Assembly: GCA_016185205.1 (NCBI GenBank)
Contig: JACPOA010000032.1
Span: 1-64,000, forward strand
DNA from: Hyphomicrobiales bacterium
GTDB lineage: Bacteria > Pseudomonadota > Alphaproteobacteria > Rhizobiales > Xanthobacteraceae
Reading direction: 5' to 3'
Length of the DNA stretch: 64,000 bases
In this document: positions 44,311-54,253 of the stretch, one piece after another
How the letters are laid out: every line of letters starts with the position of its first letter
Numbering within the stretch: position 1 is the stretch's first letter
The notes under the pieces: generated by a model
The model's database searches: none
The model's input: the letters and a program-made list of their open reading frames with translations, nothing else
Told to the model about the DNA's origin: nothing
Translations under genes and position numbers: made by a program

Positions 44311-45282
44311 TCACTGCACCTTGGCGCCAGAGACCTTCACCACATTGGCCCACTTCTCGATGTCCTTGCGCAAGTAGTCGTCGAACTCCTCCGGTGTCTT
44401 CACCAGCGGAATGGCGCCCTGCTTGAGCCAAGCCGATTTCACCTCCGGCTTGTTGATCACCTTGTTGATGTTGCTGTTGAGGAAGGTGACGACTTCTTTC
44501 GGCGTGCCCTTGGGCGCCATCACGCCGATCCAGATGGTGGCCTCATAGCCGGGCACCGTCTCGGCGATGGTCGGCAGGTCGGGGGTGAGCTCCGAGCGCT
44601 TCACGCCGGTGGTGCCGAGCGCGCGCACCTGACCCGCTTTGGCGAGCTCGGACATGGTGGTGACGGCGTCGAACATCATCTGCACGGTGCCGGCCAGCGT
44701 ACTGTTGCGAGCGTCGCCCGACGCCTTGTGCGGAACATGCACGATGTTGGTGCCGCTCATGGCTTTGAACAGCTCGCCGGCCATGTGATAGGGCGTGCCC
44801 GGGCCGGAGGATGCGTAATTGAGCTTGCCCGGGTCCTTCTTGGCGAGATCGATGAATTCCTTCACCGTCTTGGCCGGCACCGAGGGGTGCACCACCATCA
44901 GCAGGTCGGAATAATTGATGGTCGCCACCGGCACGAAGTCGCGCATCAGTTGGAACGGCTTGTTCGGCAGCAGCGACTCGTTGGTGGTGTGGGTGTTCGA
45001 CATTACCAGCAGCGTGTAGCCGTCGGGCGTCGACTTCGCGACCGCGTCGGTGCCGATGATCGAGCCGGCGCCCGGGCGATCCTCGACCACGAAGGATTGC
45101 TTGGTCTCCTCCGACAGATGCTGGGCCAGCACGCGGGCATAGACGTCGGCCGGCCCCCCCGCGCCGAACGGAACGATCAGCTTGACGGTGCGGTTCGGGT
45201 AATTTTGCGCCGCGGCCGGCAGCGACAGCAGCAGCAGCAGCGGCAGCAGGGCGACAGCGGTTAAGCGAAGAGCTTTGAGCAT
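44311..45282 (-). CDS. Bug-family tripartite tricarboxylate transporter substrate-binding protein
   Basis: A 323-residue periplasmic solute-binding protein of the Bug/TctC family. A signal peptide (about 1-26, ending PAAAQ) precedes NYPNRTVKLIVPFGAGGPADVYARVLAQHLS, which is the strongly conserved Bug opening, and PGAGSIIGTDAVAKSTPDGYTLLVMSNTHTTN and YASSGPGTPYHMAGELFKAMSGTNIVHVPHK. Bug proteins bind carboxylates or amides and usually serve the TctAB permease; no permease gene is nearby, as is common for orphan Bug genes in these bacteria. Ligand unknown. Confidence 0.92.
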   Translation of the reverse strand: MLKALRLTAVALLPLLLLLSLPAAAQNYPNRTVKLIVPFGAGGPADVYARVLAQHLSEETKQSFVVEDRPGAGSIIGTDAVAKSTPDGYTLLVMSNTHTTNESLLPNKPFQLMRDFVPVATINYSDLLMVVHPSVPAKTVKEFIDLAKKDPGKLNYASSGPGTPYHMAGELFKAMSGTNIVHVPHKASGDARNSTLAGTVQMMFDAVTTMSELAKAGQVRALGTTGVKRSELTPDLPTIAETVPGYEATIWIGVMAPKGTPKEVVTFLNSNINKVINKPEVKSAWLKQGAIPLVKTPEEFDDYLRKDIEKWANVVKVSGAKVQ

Positions 45283-45354
45283 GAATCCTCCAAGGCGTTT
45301 TTTGGTCAGACTGATGAAAACGTCGCGACGTTCATTTTTATTCCCTGAGACTCC

Positions 45355-45690
45355 TCAAGCGCCACCGGCGGTCTTGAAGCCGGGCGCCAGATCGCTCGCC
45401 GCCGCGAAGGCGCCCTTGGCCTCCACCGACGTCATCGCCACCGTCGTCTTGAGATCGGTGACGCCGCCGCCCGAGCCTGCCGCCAGCAGCACCGCCACCA
45501 TCTGGGTGTCGTTGGGCGCCTCGGCGACGACCATAAAATCGTATTCGCCGAAGGTGAGATAGTAGCCGATGAGCTTGCCGCCGGCCTTCGACAGCAGGCG
45601 CGCGACCGCGTCGGCGCGATCCTCCGGCTTGATGAGCATTCCCTTGATGGCATCCCGGGTATAGCGGCCCTGAGTGATGTAGATCGGCAT
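45355..45690 (-). CDS. GYD domain-containing protein
   Basis: A 111-residue protein of the GYD family: MPIYITQGRYTRDAIKGMLI, then LIGYYLTFGEYDFMVVAEAPND with the GEYD variant of the signature, and a C-terminal variable tail. GYD proteins are small dimeric alpha/beta-barrel-like proteins of unknown role. It lies downstream of a Bug-type gene on the same strand. No metal or active-site motif is evident. Confidence 0.88.
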   Translation of the reverse strand: MPIYITQGRYTRDAIKGMLIKPEDRADAVARLLSKAGGKLIGYYLTFGEYDFMVVAEAPNDTQMVAVLLAAGSGGGVTDLKTTVAMTSVEAKGAFAAASDLAPGFKTAGGA

Positions 45691-45776
45691 GCGTTCCCTC
45701 CCCTGCGAGCGGCCTTCGCCGCTTTGCGCGCATTATAGACGATGGCGGAGATGAAACAGCCGGGAAACTCCCGCGC

Positions 45777-46232
45777 TCAGATCTTGTCGAGCTGGCTTTC
45801 CTTGGCCACGCGCTCGAACGCCTCGCCCGAGCTTTTGATCCGGTACTGGTAGTCGTCGCCTTCCGACGGCAGCAGCTTGACCACCGTATAGCTGCCGGTG
45901 GCGGCGGCACGGCCGAAGGTCGGCGAGGTGTAATAGACCACTTGCCCGACCTGGTATTTGTGGCGTTGGATCGGAATGTCGGGCGGCGCCATGGGCTGCA
46001 CCGGCGGGCTCGCAGTGCGGATCATCGTCGCCGCCACCTTGGCGGCAGCCGCAGGTTGCGCGCGCGCCGGCCGCGTCAACTTGCCGACCGGATTGCGGGC
46101 CGATTTCGATGGCTTCGACGCCTTTGAGACGGCCTTGCGGGCGCTCTTGGCGACCGTCTTGGCGACCTTTTTTACGGTTCGCCGGGCCGTCTTGGAGGAC
46201 CGCCGGGCGGTTTTTACTGAATGTCTGCTCAT
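45777..46232 (-). CDS. Protein with histone-like basic N-terminus, function unknown
   Basis: A 151-residue protein in two parts. The first 55 residues are a Lys/Arg/Ala/Ser/Thr tail (SRHSVKTARRSSKTARRTVKKVAKTVAKSARKAVSKASKP), resembling the AlgP/Hc1/histone H1-like tails of bacterial DNA-compacting proteins. The last 65 (HKYQVGQVVYYTSPTFGR, then GSYTVVKLLPSEGDDYQYRIKSSGEAFERVAKE) form a compact SH3-like beta domain of the kind found in small unannotated alphaproteobacterial proteins. Nucleic-acid binding is a guess. The upstream DNA is AT-rich for this window. The start at 46232 is the first ATG with good spacing; upstream in-frame ATGs are not conserved. Confidence 0.6.
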   Translation of the reverse strand: MSRHSVKTARRSSKTARRTVKKVAKTVAKSARKAVSKASKPSKSARNPVGKLTRPARAQPAAAAKVAATMIRTASPPVQPMAPPDIPIQRHKYQVGQVVYYTSPTFGRAAATGSYTVVKLLPSEGDDYQYRIKSSGEAFERVAKESQLDKI

Positions 46233-46464
46233 TAAGTGAATATAGCAGCAAATTTTGCTTTCGGGCGAAGTTTTTTGAACTTTTAAAAGGCCGAATACTA
46301 ATGTTTTCAATGGCTTAAAAGACCCCATTCCGAACGCATAACGAGTCGGCGCCCCCACCCTCAGGAGCGCCCGGACCGCGCCTAATCGGCCCCGATATGC
46401 CGCCAAAGCGCGCGGAACCCACCCCGCAACACCCGCGTTCTGATGCGGGGGCGTGAAGGTTGTC

Positions 46465-46671
46465 ATGCGAGTCCTGCTTGGCATCATTCTCGGCGGCATT
46501 CTGACCGTCGGCGCCGCCTATCTGTACGACTCCCACCATGCCCTGGAGGCCGCGAACGCGCCGACCAGCGCGCAGCGGCCGCTGGTCAACTGGGATGTGG
46601 TTGGCACCAAGTGGCAGCATCTCACCGCGCGCGCCCGTTCCGAATGGTTCCGGGTCGCCGGCCGATCGTGA
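46465..46671 (+). CDS. Miniprotein with one membrane helix, paralogue A
   Basis: A 68-residue protein, MRVLLGIILGGILTVGAAYLYDS at the N-terminus forming a single membrane helix, then a polar segment with the motif PLVNWDVVGTKW. It closely resembles the 46-residue protein at 50226-50366 (MRFILGIIVGAALLLGSAYLHD and FVNWDTV), so the pair forms a small undescribed family with pattern M-R-x2-L-G-I-I-x-G ... A-Y-L-x-D ... V-N-W-D. The ATG at 46465 follows the GTG at 46453, which is a possible earlier start. Role unknown. Confidence 0.6.
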   Translation: MRVLLGIILGGILTVGAAYLYDSHHALEAANAPTSAQRPLVNWDVVGTKWQHLTARARSEWFRVAGRS

Positions 46672-46698
46672 TCATGCGCAGGCCCTGTCCGCTATGCG

Positions 46699-46935
46699 TT
46701 AGCCGCTCACCTGCTCACGCCGCCCTACGCCCAGCGCATCGCCGATGGCACGACGGTCCATGCGGGTGCCGTCATCGCCCTCGAGCAGCAGCGGCACGCG
46801 GCCGTCTTGATTGACGTGGCGCGCCCAAGACAGCGCCTCGTCGAGGGAGTTGAACTCCTTGTAGAGCATTTGTTCTTTGGCAAGCGGCGAAATCTCGCCC
46901 GATCCCTTCGGGCCGCTATAGACACGATAGGTCAT
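46699..46935 (-). CDS. Small conserved cytoplasmic protein, function unknown
   Basis: A 78-residue protein beginning MTYRVYSGPKGSGEISPLAKEQMLYKEF and continuing with EALSWARHVNQDGRVPLLLEGDDGTRMDRRAI. It has no recognised domain, membrane helix or cysteine. Similar short proteins occur singly in Bradyrhizobium-like genomes. The start at 46935 is set by the conserved M-T-Y-R-V-Y opening. Divergent from a quinone reductase gene and convergent with the miniprotein gene. Confidence 0.55.
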   Translation of the reverse strand: MTYRVYSGPKGSGEISPLAKEQMLYKEFNSLDEALSWARHVNQDGRVPLLLEGDDGTRMDRRAIGDALGVGRREQVSG

Positions 46936-47104
46936 TGCCCAACCTCCGTTTATCCCATCGCCGTCCGCTTCGTGCGGACGCCCGTGTCCCCCTGCGTCCG
47001 TTCGAAATAGGCAGCGTCCTGGCAAATCGCAACCGCGACAATGGGTTCCGTACTGGCCTCAAGTCGCACTATGCTGGTGCGACCAGTTGCGGAGGACGTG
47101 ATCC

Positions 47105-48082
47105 ATGCGAGCGGCCTATTATGAAACGAACGGTTCGGCGCGCGACGTGCTGCGCGTGGGCGAGGTCGAGACGCCGCAGGCCGGCCCCGGCGAGGTGCGC
47201 GTGAAACTCGCCGCCTCCGGCGTCAACCCGTCCGACGTCAAAGCGAGGCAAGGCGCCACCCGCAAGATCGCCTGGCCGCGCGTGATCCCGCACAGCGACG
47301 GCGCCGGTGTGATCGACCAGGTCGGCGACGGCGTCGCCAAGTCGCGCATCGGCGAACGGGTATGGCTGTGGAACGGCCAGTGGAAACGCGCCTTCGGCAC
47401 CGCCGCCGAATATATCGCGCTGCCGGCCGCACAAGCGGTCAAGCTGCCGGACAATGTCAGCTTCGAAGCCGGCGCTTGTCTCGGCATTCCGGCGATGACC
47501 GCCACGCATGCCGTGACATTGAGCCATGCGGTAAAAGGCACCACCCTACTGATTGCCGGCGGCGCCGGTGCGGTCAGCCAATACGCCATCCAGTTCGCCA
47601 AGGCGGTGGGCGCGCGCGTCATCGCTACCGTGTCCTCGGCCGAGAAGGTCAAAGCCGCACGGGAAGCCGGCGCCGACCACTGCATCGACTACAAGCGCGA
47701 GAATGTCGGCGAGCGGGTGATGGCGATCACCGACAAGCACGGTGTCGACGCAGTAATCGAGATGGATCTCGCCGCCAACGCCAAATTGCTGCCTGGCGTG
47801 TTGCGGCCGAAAGGCAGCGTGATCGTCTACGGCACCGGCACCGCCGAAGCGACACTGCCGGCGTTCTTCTGCCTGACCCAATCCATCCGCATACAGTTCT
47901 TCCTGGTCTACGAGCTCGACCACGCGATGCGCGAACGCGAACTCACCGCCATCAATAGCGCCCTCGCCCACGGCACGCTGCAACACCGGGTGGCGCAGCC
48001 GACCTTCGTGCTCACCGATATCGTCGCCGCGCACGAGGCGGTGGAACGGGGCGGAATCGGCAATGTGGTGGTGAGGATGTGA
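47105..48082 (+). CDS. NADPH:quinone reductase / zinc-free medium-chain dehydrogenase
   Basis: A 325-residue medium-chain dehydrogenase/reductase. The N-terminal GroES-like domain begins MRAAYYETNGSARDVLRVGEVETPQAG; the nucleotide-binding fold has LLIAGGAGAVSQYAIQFAKAVGARVIATVSSAEK. The zinc-binding cysteines and histidine of alcohol dehydrogenases are missing, fitting the quinone-reductase (zeta-crystallin) branch that reduces quinones or enones with NADPH. Family length is normal. Flanked by small hypothetical genes; a family B repeat follows the stop. Confidence 0.88.
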   Translation: MRAAYYETNGSARDVLRVGEVETPQAGPGEVRVKLAASGVNPSDVKARQGATRKIAWPRVIPHSDGAGVIDQVGDGVAKSRIGERVWLWNGQWKRAFGTAAEYIALPAAQAVKLPDNVSFEAGACLGIPAMTATHAVTLSHAVKGTTLLIAGGAGAVSQYAIQFAKAVGARVIATVSSAEKVKAAREAGADHCIDYKRENVGERVMAITDKHGVDAVIEMDLAANAKLLPGVLRPKGSVIVYGTGTAEATLPAFFCLTQSIRIQFFLVYELDHAMRERELTAINSALAHGTLQHRVAQPTFVLTDIVAAHEAVERGGIGNVVVRM

Positions 48083-48083
48083 T

Positions 48084-48128
48084 ACCCGTTATTCCGGGTT
48101 CGCGCCTTCGGCGCGCTCCGGGATGACC
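48084..48128. repeat. Dispersed CATTCCGGG-type palindrome, family B, short copy 3
   Basis: ACCCGTTATTCCGGGTTCGC...GCGCTCCGGGATGACC, a shortened form of the family B repeat with one inner CGCCTTCGGCG hairpin. It lies between two convergent genes. Confidence 0.7.
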
Positions 48129-48150
48129 CTAGGCGCCCACCCTTACATCG

Positions 48151-49413
48151 CTAAGCTAGTGTGGCGGACGGCCCGTCAACTTCAACGCCGGGCCGCTTTG
48201 AATTGCCCGCATCGCTATCGACCATGAAATCCCGGCGGATCGGCACGGCGTCGCGCGTTTTGGCGATCAGCATCTGGAACACCATATGCGAGCCGTGCAG
48301 GAATTCGAGCTCGACGGCCGCCAGATAGAACTCCCACATCCGGCAGAAGCGTTCGTCGTAGATCTGCGCGGCGCGTGCGCGGTTTTTGGCGAAGCGCTCC
48401 CGCCAATGCCGGATGGTGTGATAATAATGCAGGCGCAGAACCTCGATATCCGACACCCACAGGCCATTGCGCTCGGTGGCGGCGAGAACCTCCGACATGG
48501 CCGGCGAATAGCCGCCTGGGAAAATATATTTGCGGATGAACGGGCCGGTGGTGCCGGGCGGCGACATGCGTCCGATGCAGTGGATGAAGCCGTAGCCGTC
48601 GTCCTTCAGCAGGCCGCGGATTTTCGCGAAGTACTCGTCGAAATGCGCGATGCCGACATGCTCCATCATGCCGACCGAGACCACGCGATCGAACGTGCCT
48701 TCGACGTTGCGGTAATCGAGTTCGCGGAATTCCACCAGATCGGCGACGCCGGCGGCTGACGCGCGCTCTCTGGCGATCTTGATCTGTTCGGGCGAGACAT
48801 TGATGCCGACGACGCGGGCGCCGGTTTGCTTGGCGAGGTGAATGGCAAAGCCGCCCCAGCCGGAACCGATCTCGACCACGCTCATGCCCGGCTTGAGCTG
48901 CAGCTTCGCCGTGGCATGAATCAGCTTGTAGCGTTGCGCCTGTTCCAGCGTGTCGTGTTCGGGATCGCGGAAATAGGCGCAGGAATACTGCATGTCCTCG
49001 TCGAGAAAGAGACGATACAGCTCGGTCGAAAGATCGTAGTGATGGCGGGCTTGGCTTGCGGCGATGCCGGTCGGATTGGCCTGATGCCAGCGCCGCAGCG
49101 CGCGCCACAGCCGGCGCAGTAGTTTTTGCGAACCATGCGCGGCGAGACCGGCACGATTGACCGAAAACAGCAGCAGCAGATCGTAGACGCCCGCACCGTC
49201 CTCAAAGCTCAGGCCGCCATCCATATAGGCTTCCGCGGCCTTGAGTTCCGGATTGAGGAACAGTCTGGCGGCGAGCCCGCGACGGTTGATGCGCAGCGTC
49301 ACCGCCGGTCCGGGGAGTTTGCCGCCGAAGGTGTGCAGCGTGCCGGACGCGTCGTAGAGACGCAGCGTTCCGTTCTTGATGAATTTTTCGAGCAGGCCGG
49401 AGAGCAAAAACAT
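48151..49413 (-). CDS. cfa: Cyclopropane-fatty-acyl-phospholipid synthase
   Basis: Cfa adds a methylene bridge from S-adenosylmethionine to unsaturated acyl chains in membrane phospholipids. The 420-residue protein has the N-terminal domain and the methyltransferase domain with SAM motif MSVVEIGSGWGGFAIHLAKQTGA near 176, NVSPEQIKIARERASAAG, and YIFPGGYSPAMSEVLAATERNGLWVSDIEVLRLHYYHTIRHWRERF, plus the C-terminal MWEFYLAAVELEFLHGSHMVFQ. Length and motifs are those of the family. The gene lies three bases after an SBP-type gene on the same strand; a co-transcript is likely but no functional tie is known. Confidence 0.95.
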   Translation of the reverse strand: MFLLSGLLEKFIKNGTLRLYDASGTLHTFGGKLPGPAVTLRINRRGLAARLFLNPELKAAEAYMDGGLSFEDGAGVYDLLLLFSVNRAGLAAHGSQKLLRRLWRALRRWHQANPTGIAASQARHHYDLSTELYRLFLDEDMQYSCAYFRDPEHDTLEQAQRYKLIHATAKLQLKPGMSVVEIGSGWGGFAIHLAKQTGARVVGINVSPEQIKIARERASAAGVADLVEFRELDYRNVEGTFDRVVSVGMMEHVGIAHFDEYFAKIRGLLKDDGYGFIHCIGRMSPPGTTGPFIRKYIFPGGYSPAMSEVLAATERNGLWVSDIEVLRLHYYHTIRHWRERFAKNRARAAQIYDERFCRMWEFYLAAVELEFLHGSHMVFQMLIAKTRDAVPIRRDFMVDSDAGNSKRPGVEVDGPSATLA

Positions 49414-49416
49414 CGA

Positions 49417-50154
49417 TCAGCCCGCGGGTGGCGCCACTTCGGCGTCGTTGAAGCCGGCGGCATCGAGCGCGCGGCGCACCGTGCCCGACCGCTTGGCGCC
49501 TTCGATGAGGCCGCTCACCAGCTTGAGCGCGTCGCCGCGGCCCTTGGGCACCGCCACCGCGATGCCGGTCTGCTGAAAATGCCCGGCCAGCACGCGCGCG
49601 CCCGGCAGCTTCGGCAATAAACCAGCAAACGAGTCATGCGACAGCGCGAAGGCGTCGCCCTGCCCGTTGCGCGCCATCTCGGTCATCAATTCGACGCTCG
49701 GCACTTCCTCGACCGCGGCATTGGGCGCGGTGCGGCGCGCGCTGCGCACGGTGGTGGTATTGGAAATGCCGACGATGCGCACGCCCGGCCGGTTGACCTC
49801 GTCGATCGATTGGATGGCGGAGCCGGCCGGCACCAGATAGGTGCTGGAGATGAAATAATAGGCCGGGCCGAAATCGACCTTCGTTTCGCGCGTGGCATCG
49901 CGCGGCATGAAGGCGACGTCGCAGGCGCCGCTCGCCACCACGTCGGTCACCTGCCCCGAATTGTCGTAGACCTGCAGCGCCAGCGGCAGCTTCAGCGCCG
50001 CGGCGAAGGCCTGCATGAGATCGACGGTGACGCCGCGCACTTCGCCCTGGCCGTCGCGGATGGCGAAGAAGGCCGAGGCCGCCGGCGACACCACGATGCC
50101 GCCGCGCAGTTTGCCGGTGGGGGCGAGTTGTCGGAGCGCGTCAGGATTTGTCAT
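49417..50154 (-). CDS. Bacterial extracellular solute-binding type 3-like protein without signal peptide
   Basis: A 245-residue protein with the type 3 binding fold of amino-acid-binding proteins (GKLRGGIVVSPAASAFFAIRDGQGEVRGVTVDLMQAFAAALKLP, VASGACDVAFMPRDATRETKVDFGPAYYF and a C-terminal hinge). The N-terminus MTNPDALRQLAPTGKLRG has no hydrophobic signal, so unless the start is misread it stays in the cytoplasm. Cytoplasmic members of this fold are known in enzymes and sensors. No transporter genes flank it. It ends three bases before the cyclopropane synthase gene. Confidence 0.75.
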   Translation of the reverse strand: MTNPDALRQLAPTGKLRGGIVVSPAASAFFAIRDGQGEVRGVTVDLMQAFAAALKLPLALQVYDNSGQVTDVVASGACDVAFMPRDATRETKVDFGPAYYFISSTYLVPAGSAIQSIDEVNRPGVRIVGISNTTTVRSARRTAPNAAVEEVPSVELMTEMARNGQGDAFALSHDSFAGLLPKLPGARVLAGHFQQTGIAVAVPKGRGDALKLVSGLIEGAKRSGTVRRALDAAGFNDAEVAPPAG

Positions 50155-50225
50155 GGAGCGCGTCTAACACGCAGCACGATATAAGGCTACGATGGAGTGA
50201 GAGACTGTCATTCGGGAGGGCGCTT

Positions 50226-50366
50226 ATGCGTTTCATCTTAGGGATTATTGTCGGCGCGGCGCTGCTGCTCGGCTCGGCCTATCTGCACGACACCGGCGTG
50301 ATCAAAGCCGGCCCGCCGCAGGCCTTCGTGAATTGGGACACGGTCATTGGCATGCTGGGGCGCTAG
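50226..50366 (+). CDS. Miniprotein with one membrane helix, paralogue B
   Basis: A 46-residue protein, MRFILGIIVGAALLLGSAYLHD as a membrane helix followed by a short polar tail with FVNWDTVIGMLGR. It pairs with the 68-residue paralogue at 46465-46671; identity is concentrated in the helix and in the AYLxD and VNWD motifs. The ATG at 50226 follows GGGAGGGCG. Its 3' end overlaps the convergent SDR gene by four bases. It is too short for most annotation cutoffs. Confidence 0.65.
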   Translation: MRFILGIIVGAALLLGSAYLHDTGVIKAGPPQAFVNWDTVIGMLGR

Positions 50367-51055
50367 AACTTCTCCACCCACGGCCGCAGATCAAGCTCGG
50401 CGCTCCAGGCGCTGCGCGGCTGCGCCAGCAGCTGCAGGTAGCTCGACGCGATGGCGTCGGGATCGAGCAGCGAATCCGGCGCATCGGGCGGCTCGGGCCG
50501 GCGCGCGCTCTTGATGCCGCCATCGATCACCACATGCGCGACGTGGATGCCCTTGGGCTGCAATTCGCGCGCCATGCTCTGCGCCAGGCCGCGCAGCGCG
50601 AACTTGCCCATCGCGAAGGGCGCCGACTGCGCATAGCCCTTCACGCTGGCCGAGGCGCCGGTGAACAGGATGGCGCCGTGACCGCGCGGCAGCATGCGCT
50701 TGACCGCCGCCTGCGCCACCAGGAAGCCGCCGAAGGCCGTGATCTCGATCGCCTTGGCGACTTCGATGGGATCGAGCTCCATGAACGGCCCGCGCGTGCG
50801 GTAGCTGGCATTGTAGACTACGACGTCGGGCGTCATGTGCGCGGCATCGAGATCGGCGAACAGCCGCTCGACCTCGTTGCGCTTGGCCGCGTCGCAGTTG
50901 AAGGCCTTGCAGCCGGTCGCTTGCACGAACTCATTAAGCTTGGCGGCCGAGCGCGCCGCCAGCGCGACCGTCATGCCGGCTTTGGCGAAGGCGCGCGCGA
51001 GCGCAGCCGAGAGGCCCGAGCCGGCGCCGACGATGAGGGCGGAGGTGTAGGTCAC
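50363..51055 (-). CDS. Short-chain dehydrogenase/reductase-like protein lacking the catalytic tyrosine
   Basis: A 230-residue SDR fold. The nucleotide-binding TSALIVGAGSGLSAALARAFA (residues 4-24) is a good GxxxGxG variant and the strand NASYRT aligns to the NNAG region. The active-site YxxxK should be near residue 147; here it reads F147-A-M-G-K151, so the catalytic tyrosine is replaced by phenylalanine while lysine and the serine in TGASAS remain. It may bind NAD(P) without classical dehydrogenase chemistry. The start is a GTG whose GTGA overlaps the stop of the restriction-nuclease-like gene. Confidence 0.8.
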   Translation of the reverse strand: MTYTSALIVGAGSGLSAALARAFAKAGMTVALAARSAAKLNEFVQATGCKAFNCDAAKRNEVERLFADLDAAHMTPDVVVYNASYRTRGPFMELDPIEVAKAIEITAFGGFLVAQAAVKRMLPRGHGAILFTGASASVKGYAQSAPFAMGKFALRGLAQSMARELQPKGIHVAHVVIDGGIKSARRPEPPDAPDSLLDPDAIASSYLQLLAQPRSAWSAELDLRPWVEKF

Positions 51056-51564
51056 AGCCGCCTCGCTGCGGCTCGAAGTTTTGTTGTTACGTCCTTGCTA
51101 CCTTTGATTTCCCACGCTTCATTTTGAAGATAAATTATCTGTCCATTGACGTACTTCGAGAACCTCGATTTCATTTTAACCAACTCACTATGGGGGATAA
51201 TAATTGCACGATAGACGGAGTAATCTTCATTGAACAACACTCCCGCGAGGTAGTCGAATTTTTTGCCGTCTAGATTTCGAATAACGCCAAGCTGCCGCGA
51301 CGGTCGACGTGCATTCATTCGCCTTCCTTTGATCTGAAAGCGCTCTCCGTCCTTGCTCGTCGCGTCGTGACCTGAAGACGAATTTCGCTCTAACGTCCAA
51401 TGAAACGCTTTTCGAAAAAGTGTCTCGGCATAATCTCCCGTTGGGTTATTGGACGTTCTAACAACTTCGCGGCCGCGCAATTCGTTCATTATAGCGCTAT
51501 GCAAGTTAAGCAGCTGCGATGTTGATTTGGATTGAAGCGCTGAATTAAGTTCTCGCTTTGCCAT
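51052..51564 (-). CDS. PD-(D/E)XK nuclease-like protein (DUF6998-like), atypical composition
   Basis: A 170-residue protein not related to its neighbours. The segment GDYAETLFRKAFHWTLERN, SSGHDATSKDGERFQIKGRRMNARRPSRQLGVIRNLDGKKFDYLAGVLFNEDYSV shows the restriction-like arrangement: Glu in YAE, Asp in GHDAT and Q-x-K in FQIKGR, all expected in a PD-(D/E)XK catalytic site. I recall the DUF6998 family with this pattern. Codons are far more AT-rich than in the flanking mcc genes, a sign of transfer. The ATG at 51564 follows GGGGAGGAG; it starts 14 bp after mccB stops and overlaps the SDR start (GTGA), so it sits seamlessly inside an operon. Biological substrate unknown. Confidence 0.65.
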   Translation of the reverse strand: MAKRELNSALQSKSTSQLLNLHSAIMNELRGREVVRTSNNPTGDYAETLFRKAFHWTLERNSSSGHDATSKDGERFQIKGRRMNARRPSRQLGVIRNLDGKKFDYLAGVLFNEDYSVYRAIIIPHSELVKMKSRFSKYVNGQIIYLQNEAWEIKGSKDVTTKLRAAARRL

Positions 51565-51578
51565 GGCGCTCCTCCCCA

Positions 51579-53186
<1,608 letters not shown>

Positions 53187-53353
53187 CGCCCCCTCCCCGG
53201 TTCCACAGGCAAGGGTGCCTCGGCGGAACCCGGAACGCAATGGCGCGGGAACTGCGGCCGAACAAAGATCGTGGAACTGACGCGCCCTCGCGACGTTCTG
53301 GTTAAGCACACCACAACGTCAGACACGTCCGAGGGTGCCCACAGGAGGAATCA

Positions 53354-54118
53354 ATGATGAAAGCACGACTGTTATCGACCGTAGCTGCGGCAACGCTGCT
53401 GTTCGCCGCCGGCGCCGCATCGGCGCAGACCACGAAAAAGGACGAAGCGCCCGCGCCTGCCCCTGCTGTCCAGCAGAAAGCACCGGCCGAGAAGATGGCG
53501 CCAGCCATGAAGCCCGGCGAGCAGAAAGCCGGCACCCAGAAGGCGCCGGAGACGATCGGTCAGGCACCAAAGGCGTCGGACGCCGACAAGTCTCGCGCCT
53601 CCGACAAGGGCGCGATGGACATGGATAAGGGCGCCGCGGGCAAGCCCATGGATAAGGGCCCGGCGGCTAAGAGCGCAGCCGACAAGCCGATGGATAAGGG
53701 CCCGACGGCCAAGAGCGCAGCCGATGCCAAGACCCCGTCCGACGCCAAGAGCCCGACCACGGCCCAGACTCCTGCTCCCGCCGATTCGAAATCGAGCCAG
53801 TCGACCACGACCGAGAAGAGCGGCGCCACCACCGGCCAAGGCGCGGCCGCGGGTTCGGCCAAGCTGTCGACCGAGCAGCGCACCAAGATCACCACCATCA
53901 TCAAGCAGCAGAATGTGCAACGGGTCGAGCCGTCCAAGCTGAACATCTCGATTTCGGTCGGCGCCAGGGTGCCGTCCACCGTGCGGTTCTATCCGCTGCC
54001 GGTGGAAGTGATCGCCATCTATCCGGAATGGCGCGGCTACGACTACATCCTGGTCGGCGACGAGATCCTCGTCATCGATCGGCGTACGCGCCAGATCGTG
54101 GCGATCCTCGAAGCGTAA
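53354..54118 (+). CDS. DUF1236 family periplasmic protein with repetitive linker
   Basis: A 254-residue secreted protein: signal peptide (about 1-24, cleavage after ASA), a lysine/alanine/proline linker with short repeats of DKPMDKGP[AT]AKSAAD type, then a DUF1236 domain in the last 80 residues (STEQRTKITTIIKQQNVQRVEPSKLNISISVGARVPSTVRFYPLPVEVIAIYPEWRGYDYILVGDEILVIDRR). DUF1236 proteins are common in alphaproteobacteria, sit in the periplasm and have no known role. Preceded by GGAGGAA ribosome site. Confidence 0.88.
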   Translation: MMKARLLSTVAAATLLFAAGAASAQTTKKDEAPAPAPAVQQKAPAEKMAPAMKPGEQKAGTQKAPETIGQAPKASDADKSRASDKGAMDMDKGAAGKPMDKGPAAKSAADKPMDKGPTAKSAADAKTPSDAKSPTTAQTPAPADSKSSQSTTTEKSGATTGQGAAAGSAKLSTEQRTKITTIIKQQNVQRVEPSKLNISISVGARVPSTVRFYPLPVEVIAIYPEWRGYDYILVGDEILVIDRRTRQIVAILEA

Positions 54119-54253
54119 GACACGTCAACAAAATAACTCACGGCCGTGGCGAAATACCGCCGCGGCCGTGGCGTTCGTTTCGCAGGGAACGTTCGCGGAC
54201 GTTCGAACGTTGTCTTGGCGATCGCTACACCACCCAATACGAGGACACTTAAA

